From Lineus longissimus (Eukaryota; Nemertea; Pilidiophora; Heteronemertea; Lineidae): 64,000 bases of DNA. The stretch covers positions 12,221,501 through 12,285,500 of the forward strand of contig NC_088310.1 in the NCBI RefSeq assembly GCF_910592395.1, given 5' to 3'. The notes beneath the pieces were generated by a model. That model worked only from the letters and a program-made list of their open reading frames with translations. It ran no database searches and had not been told where the DNA came from. A program made the position numbers and the translations under genes. Below are positions 57,281-64,000 of this stretch, piece by piece; position 1 is the stretch's first letter, and every line of letters begins with the position of its first letter.

Positions 57281-58059
57281 TCCTAGACTGGCTCGGTTCG
57301 CGTGAAATTATTGGTGTATTCTCGGTTATTCAATTCTTTGCGTAATAACTTTCTATTGTAGAAGACAGTGTTGATCCCAGTTATACATTAGCTTTATATC
57401 TTCACAGTGTCACCGGTCCATTTAGTGTGTGCAATGGATGCTGCATATCTAATAGTGCAAAGTGGGCAAGATGGACTAGACCGACGCAGGCAAGTTGCTC
57501 CACGGGAATATCCTGTCAGAGAAAATCCTCTGGAAACCATGACTGACGCCCAACTTATAAAGAGATACCGGATGGATCGGGCCGGCCTCCAATATTTGTG
57601 TGATGAACTACATGACGACTTAGCAAGGCCTACTAAACGGTCTAACGCTTTGTCCGTTGCACTGCAAATCTGTGCAGCTCTGAGATTCTTTGCAAAAGGG
57701 AGTTTTCAGGATGTCACCGGAGACACGTTGAAAGTAAGCCGGTATTCTGTTTCACGGTGTGTGCACACAGTGTCCGGTGCGTTGATTGAGCGTCTTCTTC
57801 AAAGACACATAGGCCCATATTCATAAAGGATGTTTATACACTGATTAGCTTAGACATGTCTATCTTCTAAACAGTGTTTAAAACAGGCTTGTCCATGACT
57901 GCATAAATACCCCTGTATATCGCATTTCATGAAGGGCGATGATCGGCCGATTATACGTCCGTGTCTAACTCAATGATTAGGCCCTGTTTTTCTCAATCTG
58001 GTAAACGAAGGATCATGTAATCTGAACACGTAACAGGTCGAACAATAGACCAGCATGGC

Positions 58060-58408
58060 CAGTGTGGACCGGAGTGTGGACCTGCGGTCAAGTACAATGG
58101 GTCTGTGTAAGGAAATCCGCACAAACCGGGTGATAGGCCCCTCTGCATTCGCAGTGGCGGGACCAAAGCTATGGAATGAGCTTCCCAATAGTGTTCGTGG
58201 CCAGAGTACCCTGGGTCGTTTTAAAACTGCACTAAAAACTCATATTTTTAAGAAATTCTTTTGAATCCTTTGCACGTTTTCTTTAGTAATGACTTTTATT
58301 CTATCATGTATTAATGTTATTTTTTATTATAAATTGTAAAGCGCTTAGAAGTTTTAACAACGTTAAGCGCTATAAAAATGTTTTTAATAATTTTAATAAT
58401 AATAATAA
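58060..58408 (+). mobile_element. L2/CR1-type LINE 3' end inside the inner Harbinger
   Basis: Frame to 58263 encodes NRVIGPSAFAVAGPKLWNEL, then RFKTALKTHIFKKFF, the conserved C-terminal tail of L2/CR1-like ORF2 proteins (G-P-x-L-W-N-x-L-P...F-K-x-x-L-K-T-x-L-F). After the stop the UTR ends AAGCGCTATAAAAATG followed by a TAATAATAATAA tail, typical of these elements. Only the last about 350 bases were copied. Confidence 0.8.
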
Positions 58409-58445
58409 GGCTTTGAAGATTCTACACACGTCACTCATTTCCAAA

Positions 58446-59712
58446 ATGTGGAAGAAACGAGCAGACAATTTTTCGCTTGAGCAACGTTCGTGATTAATTG
58501 AATGTATCAAAAAGAGGATGAAAGTGATAGAAGACAAACGAACCGATACGACTGCCAACCAAAAGAAGCAGACCGCTTGGGAGGCTATCGCGAAGGAGAT
58601 GGCGGCTCTTTTCCCTGAAAGGGCGAAAACACCGTCGAAGGATTTGAAGGATTTGTGGAGACGGATGAAAACCAAAGCCAAGAATACAGCTCAGGCCGTC
58701 AAGGTTGACATCATCGAAACAGGAGGAGGTGAAGCCGTGACAGGGGATCTTCATCATCATCGGGGAGTTGAAACAGATCCACAATGAGTGGGATGACGAC
58801 GGTGTTCCTTCGGACGGGTCTGAAGCAAACCAGCAAATTTCAGATGATTCGGAGGTCACTGAATACGATGTGAGCGAAACGTTCACCACAGGATGTTCAT
58901 CAAGTGTTGGGACTACTGGTGGTAGGAGCACTGAAACTCGCGATGCTAGGTAAGTCAAGTACGTAACAGCGCAACTACGATTAGAAATCATGTACCATTG
59001 CCACAGAGGTCAACAAACATAACGAAGGCCTCTAAGAATGAAGAGGAAGAATGTGATACTGTTATATTGAAATTTTCATTTATTGAAAATATGATGCTTT
59101 GCTTTACATGCATCTTCTCTATTTGCAGGAAGGCACTGGTCTGGTCATTTCCTTTGACATCGAAAGAAACTAGGAAGGAACCTGTCATACCTGGTAGTAC
59201 CAGTACTTCAATGAACATGGGAAAAGGCAAATGTACATCGAAGAGTGACAAACCTAAGACGTACGCACACATTTTCTTCCTGTGGGGTAATGTACATAGG
59301 CCTATAATAACAGTTAAAACAAACGAAATTAGAACTTTGGACATCTCGATACCGGAACAGAAGATGCTACATGCAATCTCCCAGCGAGTGCATTAGAATC
59401 CCGAAACTCATCCACATTCATCTTTCAGGCAATCGAAACCTTCACCTGTCTCGTCTGCTGACTCTCGCAGCACCTCACCGGTGCTATCCAAGGCCGACAC
59501 TGCACTTGGCTACCTGAAAGAGGAACACGAGGCAAAGATGATACTGATTTAATATGAACAAGAAGCTGCTATGGTAAGGAAGGAAGCTGCTGTGGAACAA
59601 AAGAAAGCCGCTATGTTAGAGCAGGTCACCGCGAAATCGAAGAAGACTGCATTTGATGTTAAGGCTGAATTTTACATAGAAAAACGTAAGAAGCTTTGTG
59701 TCAACCTGTAGT
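58446..59712 (+). pseudogene. Myb/SANT-like gene of the inner Harbinger, with stops and a frameshift
   Basis: Starts MWKKRADNFSLEQRS, then a TGA at 58491, then continues IECIKKRMKVIEDK... KKQTAWEAIAKEMAALFPER and LKDLWRRMKTKAKN to TGGG: the Myb/SANT-like (Myb_DNA-bind_5) domain, which in autonomous elements binds DNA and helps bring the transposase to the nucleus. A one-base shift lies near 58750. An intron runs from donor GTAAGT (58952) to the CAG acceptor near 59430; phases agree. The second exon is a Lys/Glu-rich coiled coil (GYLKEEHEAKM, a stop, EQEAAMVRKEAAVEQKKAA) ending near 59712. Nonfunctional. Confidence 0.7.
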
Positions 59713-59750
59713 CAGTGTAAAGATCTTTTTGAATAAATAAATCTTGATAC

Positions 59751-60935
59751 CTACTGGAAGTGTTCTCTTATGAATCTGTCTCTGAAGAGATTGCCTCGCA
59801 TATGTGCCTCAACGCGATGAGCCTCCAATTCTGGCTGTTCGTACCGTATTGGGCGGGGGTCGTCATCTTGCGGCGGGATGGCATCATTTCGTTGAATGGC
59901 AAGGTTGTGAAGACAGGCCGTGGCTACAATAATAGCCATACTACCCTGCAGCTGAATAAAACGTGTATGATAAATATACTCCCGGAGTTTGTTAATGCCT
60001 GTGCTTAAAGGCTGGAGAGATCGACAATTTCAAAGTTAAAACATGATATTGAGATGTTCATAAACTTACCTGACATCGGAGTCGCCAACAGAGTGGAATC
60101 GTTTCTTCAACATGCCATTCGCTCTTTTTATCAGACCTCTTGTCCTTCTTTGCGCTGTGTTATATCTCGTTTCCGCGGGTGTTCTTGGATTACGAATCGG
60201 TATCATCATATAGGGTCGGCAAGTATAGGCTGGATCCCCGAGTAGGATTCCACGATTTGCCCCACTATCAAATTGCCTGAACAGACGAGACTCTTCAAAA
60301 ATTCTCGAAGCGTGAGCTGATCCGTACCATCGTGCAACCACATATGTGAACATCATCAGGTGATTGCAAACAAACTGACAATTCAAGCTGTAGTATCGCT
60401 TCCTGTTGATGAATCGTATAGCATCGGCACCTCCTGGGCTCACGATTGCTACGTGGGATCCGTCGATAGCGCCAATCACGCCTGGGAACTCGGCAATTTC
60501 ATAGAACCCTTGCATCACCACCCATTTCTCCTCCGCTGTGGTCGGAAACCGGATGAAGCGTTCCTTCCATCCACAGATCGCTTCGGAAACACGACGTACC
60601 ACACGACAACACGTAGCTTGCGAGACACCACTTGAATCCCCAAATTCGATTTGAAAACAACCAAAAGCATAAAACCGGAGTGCAACAGCAAGTTGCTGTA
60701 TCGGAAGAAGGGCTCGATTCCTTCTCGTGGGATGCTCTATCTGGGGTCCAATTAGGTCAAGAACATAACGAAATGAATCCTTTGATATTCTGTATCGCCT
60801 TATAAATGCCCGATCAGTGTACTCTTCCAGAGGGTTACTACGGTCCTTGAAGACACATAAAACGCCACGCGGCACTTCCTGCCCAGCCTCTGCGTCTTCT
60901 TCCGCAGCAAATTCGACCACAACTAGCGCATCCAT
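59751..60935 (-). pseudogene. Harbinger transposase (inner), two exons, catalytic residues replaced
   Basis: Exon 1 60935-60070, intron 60069-59941 (GTAAGT donor, TAG acceptor), exon 2 59940-59751; 351 residues, no stops or frameshifts. The helix-turn-helix is SGVSQATCCRVVRRVSEAI. The first catalytic Asp is present (GAIDGSHVA). At the second position RWYGSAHASRIF replaces the family R-W-P-G-S-x-H-D-S, so Asp is Ala. At the third, LIKRANGMLKKRF replaces V-E-R-A-F-G-x-L-K-x-R-F, so Glu is Lys. The exon-2 tail has ATACLHNLAIQ as in relatives. It should be unable to cut DNA. Whether the protein retains a DNA-binding or regulatory role is unknown. Confidence 0.8.
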
Positions 60936-61903
60936 TGTACTCTCGACGCTCGCCAGAAGAGAAATGACCGACTGATCAGCAGTTAAACAAGCCCCTTTCG
61001 ACGTTTAAAATTTCTTTTGTCATCCTTAAACAGGCGATCTTGTTTAGCAACCGCCTAAACATGGGACAAGCTAATCACCCTTTATGAAATGCTGTCTAAT
61101 TTGCGTGCCCGATTATCACCTGTTTAAACACTGTTTAAACAAGACAACGGTGTTTAACTGAAAAACATCGTTTATGAATATGGGCCATAAAATTTCCGAG
61201 GGACATCGCTGATCAGAGGCCAGTGAAGGAGGCCTTCTATCAAATTCGACAATTCCCAAATGTTCTTGGCACTGTTGATGGTTCTCTGGTACCAATCATC
61301 GGGCCCCATATTGAAGAACACTTGTATATTTCCAGAAAGGGTACTCATGCTATCAATGTGCAGGGTGTCATTGGTCCAGATGGAAGGTTCTTTGACGTTG
61401 TTGCCCGATGGCCTGGGAGTACGCACGACTCCTTCATCTGGAAAAACTCGGGCTTGTGTGATGAAATGGAAAACAATAGGATAAAAGGTGGATGGCTACT
61501 TGGGGACAGTGGCTATGGTTTAGCCCCTTGGCTCCTGACTCCAATCAGAAATCCTATAAACAGGGCTGAGAAAGCATACAATAGGGCTCATAAATTCACA
61601 CGGGGCGTGGTTGAAAGGGGATTTGGATGGTGGAAAATGCGCTTTCGATGCCTACATAAGACGGGTGGCTGTTTGATGTTCTCACCACAGCGATGTTTGA
61701 ATGTTATCATTGCAACTGCCATTCTACATAATATTTGTATCGAAAGGAATACTCCTCTTCCCCACGACGATGACAATGAACACTTTCAGATGGATTATGA
61801 TGATGACAATGATGACGCTGTGGTCGGGGATGATGCTCGAGTACATGCTGCAGGTGTGAGAGTTAGAAATGAACTCATTGAAGGCCATTTTACCAGAGGA
61901 TGA

Positions 61904-62580
61904 ACTACATTTATTCCAGAAATATACAAAATCTTACTGCAACATAGACTAACTGCTGAATCGTGTTTAAAACGTTTACAACGTGAAGGTTGAGGAAACC
62001 AATGATGGGCATAAACAAATATTAACATAAAATAAAATTATTGGTTCAACCTGTATTCAATTGTACTGATATTACATGTATGCCTCGGAGGATTATAATA
62101 ATATTCAGTTCATCTTTGATGAAGCTTTATGATTTGGGTGACTACCCATCTTTTACCGTAAATGTTCTTGCGATGATTGCTATCGCATCACTAATTGTGT
62201 CACTGAATCCATCTTGAGACAAAAAAACAGAACGTAATGGTAGTGTCACTACATTATGCTATTCGCACCTTTGCAATAGGAATGATGATCTGACTTTGGA
62301 GTAACATTACCCCGTGCTTTAACACAGGAAGTCATGGCAGCAACTACTGATTTCTGAAGTCATATTTCCCAATATGAGGGAAGAAATAAAACGAGACATT
62401 TCAACTAGTTATAAAGTACCGATTAATTGTATATTTTCCTCAGCAGTATTAAGAGGAGAGCAAATTTAGTTCATTGCATTTTGTGATTCAATAGATATGT
62501 TAGACTCTAGAAATCAGATAAAGGTTTGTGACAGAGTGTGTCCTGGCATCTTGCTGAATTACTTCTTTAGATGATTTAAT
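61904..62580. other. Spacer between the convergent genes of the outer Harbinger
   Basis: AT-rich, no coding region. Probably contains the 3' ends of both transcripts; AATAAA-like words are present (about 62029-62037). Confidence 0.5.
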
Positions 62581-63522
62581 TTATAAATCCATTAGGGAGT
62601 CGCTGGTTTCGTTATTGTTATCCGTCCCAGCGAGGAATTTCTCCAACAATACAAGTTTCTGTTTTTCAATCGCAAGTCGTTGTTTTTCTAATTCTAAACG
62701 TTCCTTCTCAACAGAGAGTCGTTCCCGTTCGATTTTCACAAGTTCCATGGATGTATCGTTGCTTGTGGATTTAGCCGTTACTTCGACACGTTTCACCGAT
62801 GATTTCGTAACGCTACCCTTCGGTGTCCCAGTGGCTGCACTTGGTTTTGGTTTGGTTGTGGTAGCGGACGAATCAGCAGACAGCGGCGGTTTTCCCTCTG
62901 GAATTCGCCGTGCCCACGGGGACTTTGGTTTGGCTGGCGCAGGGTTATCTGATTCAGCTTCATCACCAAGATTACTGCTGCCGAAGAAATCAGAACATTG
63001 CACCTCTTGAGAATCAGAATCTTCATTCGGAGAGTCAAGTTCATCAAAATGTAGCGTAGCTGACGATGAGTAAGTTGAAGGTCTAGCAGCGCTGTCGACT
63101 CCTCTTTTATCCCATGTGACAACTGTGTTGAATACACAGATGTATCAATTCCACCATCTATCCCTTCTGTTGCTGTCTTTCCTATGACCATCAGAACCTT
63201 TCGCTCAACCTCGTTGATGCGCACATCCTTAGCTTTCCCACCGCCCGTTTTAGCGATTTCCTTTCTTTGCAGAGTATTTATGCTTGGTCACACTGGTCCA
63301 ATCAGACCACTTCCTCCGCACGTCGTCTGCCGTTCTCAACGTTTTTGAGACCGAATTAATGCTATCCGTTATCTTCTGCCATGCTATTCTTTTCTCTTCA
63401 TTATGTACAGCGTCTGTAAATTTGTTAAATACGGTCTTTTTCTTTGCCTGAACGCCTTCCACCAATGCGTCAAGCTCAGTCTCAGTGAACTTAGGCTTCC
63501 TCTTTAATTTCTCGTCGGGCAT
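62581..63522 (-). pseudogene. Myb/SANT-like gene of the outer Harbinger, frameshifted
   Basis: Starts MPDEKLKRKPKFTETELDAL; the Myb/SANT-like domain runs about 75 residues (IAWQKITDSINSV, RTADDVRRKWSDWTSVTKHK). The frame stops at 63250, but the family continuation KTGGGKAKDVRINEVERKVL is in the next frame, and the acidic linker (LHFDELDSPNEDSDSQE) and coiled coil (IERERLSVEKERLELEKQRL) are in a third. Two one-base shifts, near 63265 and 63120, separate them. The C-terminal coiled coil is typical of Harbinger Myb-like accessory proteins. No introns seen. Confidence 0.75.
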
Positions 63523-63872
63523 CTCAAAAACGGTAGTTCCTCGTCGCTAACACGAATGCAAACCTATCGGGCAGTATCAACCAACTGAAGTAAGGGGCGA
63601 TTATAGACTAAATGCGTGTGCCTGGTGGGGCCTTTTTATGTATGAGGAGTATTATGCAAACATAACCACTAATAAACCAATTGTCCGGCGTTGGAGAATT
63701 ACGCATTATACTCAATGAGCGAGACCGTAACTACACCGCTAATCGCATATGAATAACGAGACCGTAACGATGGCTTCGAGACACAGTCGTTAATCTGATC
63801 GTTAGGGTCTCGTTAAATGTCATAACGATGTCGTTAACTGGGCATTTAACGATGGCTTCGGGAACACCACCC

Positions 63873-64000
63873 AAGACCAGAATGCACCTTCAAATATGAA
63901 TACACCCCCTTTTAGACCCCTTCTCAAACTATAGAAAACCATGTAACTTCTATTAAATGCACAGACAGCTATACATTAGCGAGAGGAAGACGCAAACCGG
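63873..64000. other. Flank of the outer Harbinger
   Basis: No feature seen in the remaining 128 bases. Confidence 0.4.

Larger units (their letters stand above)
57812..61186. mobile_element. PIF/Harbinger element (inner), 3375 bp
   Basis: TIRs GGCCCATATTCATAAA (57812) and its complement ending 61186, extended with one mismatch by GATGTTT. ATA flanks both sides (57809-57811 and 61187-61189), a 3-bp target duplication as expected for this superfamily. Subterminal words AAACAGTGTTTAAA and GCATTTCATRAAGGG are shared, inverted, by both ends. It contains a Myb-like gene (plus) and a transposase gene (minus), convergent, plus an L2/CR1 insertion near the left end. Confidence 0.9.
57407..61903 (+). 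pseudogene. Harbinger transposase (outer), interrupted by the inner element
   Basis: Coding parts are 57407-57811 and 61190-61903; skipping the inner element and one ATA copy gives a continuous frame of about 372 residues, usual for a HARBI1-like nuclease. The first part has the helix-turn-helix region (TLKVSRYSVSRCVHTVSG). The second has all three catalytic acids: Asp in GTVDGSLVP, Asp in RWPGSTHDSFIW and Glu in VVERGFGWWKMRF, then an acidic C terminus. The catalytic core thus looked functional when the insertion occurred. It cannot be expressed whole now. MDAAYL, nine codons downstream of the first Met, is an alternative start. Confidence 0.85.
57117..63872. mobile_element. PIF/Harbinger element (outer), split by a second Harbinger element
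   Basis: Perfect 26-bp TIRs: GGGTGGTGTTCCCGAAGC and onward at 57117-57142, reverse complement at 63847-63872. Total 6756 bp, or 3378 bp without the inner insertion and one target copy. It has the usual two convergent genes: a DDE transposase (plus, 57407-61903) and a Myb/SANT-like protein (minus, 63522-62581). Expected 3-bp target duplication is not evident (CTG left, AAG right). Both ends carry many copies of CGTTA-type words. Confidence 0.88.

Noticed and set aside
57970-58188. Minus-strand open frame near the inner Harbinger left end
   Set aside because: Antisense of the L2/CR1 C-terminal tail.

Overview
The window is animal (metazoan) nuclear DNA: genes are split by introns, coding density is very low, and most of the recognisable content is mobile-element debris of kinds typical of marine invertebrates (a BEL/Pao LTR element, CR1/L2/Jockey-like LINEs, PIF/Harbinger elements, a THAP transposon-like gene, tRNA-derived SINEs, foldback MITEs). 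I cannot place it to a species; frequent ACATGT and TAGGCCTA words fit a marine invertebrate, but that is only an impression.

One convincing host gene is present: a six-exon plus-strand gene (39916-47897) for a secreted 313-residue PLC-like phosphodiesterase. Its exons were assembled here from splice sites and reading-frame phase. They include a 75-base exon carrying the catalytic Gly-Thr-His-Asn-Ser motif and an intron with a GC donor. A TATA box, initiator and splice donor at 36014-36073 may be its promoter and leader exon, and AATAAA at 47958 its poly(A) signal. Its introns hold several repeat copies.

Layout. 0-5.5 kb: a decayed pogo/Tigger relic, a tandem tRNA-SINE, an 826-bp foldback element and a 176-bp MITE. 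5.5-11.1 kb: a minus-strand BEL/Pao element with 160-bp LTRs differing at one base, which has lost its reverse transcriptase and RNase H. 11-13.6 kb: small inverted repeats, including a 48-bp near-perfect palindrome. 13.6-18.7 kb: a minus-strand two-ORF LINE in which about 1 kb of endonuclease is tandemly duplicated next to a deletion of the first half of the RT. 18.9-22.0 kb: a THAP-domain gene and the first exon of a P2RX7-intracellular-domain-like gene face each other, each preceded by the same 20-bp sequence containing a CRE; they look like the two ends of one transposon. 22-36 kb: an unidentified decayed ORF, LINE fragments, foldbacks and tandem duplications. 36-48 kb: the phosphodiesterase gene. 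48-57 kb: inverted repeats, a TIR-bounded 1.5-kb element, a possible short first exon and a second BEL/Pao fragment. 57.1-63.9 kb: a Harbinger element with transposase and Myb-like genes, whose transposase is split by a second complete Harbinger element, which itself carries an L2/CR1 3' end.

The most unusual items are the convergent THAP/P2RX7C-like pair with identical inverted promoter motifs, the inner Harbinger transposase that keeps its reading frame and intron while two of three catalytic residues are replaced, the RT-less but recent BEL element, and the PLC-like gene with its GC-AG intron. No tRNA, rRNA or CRISPR locus was recognised.
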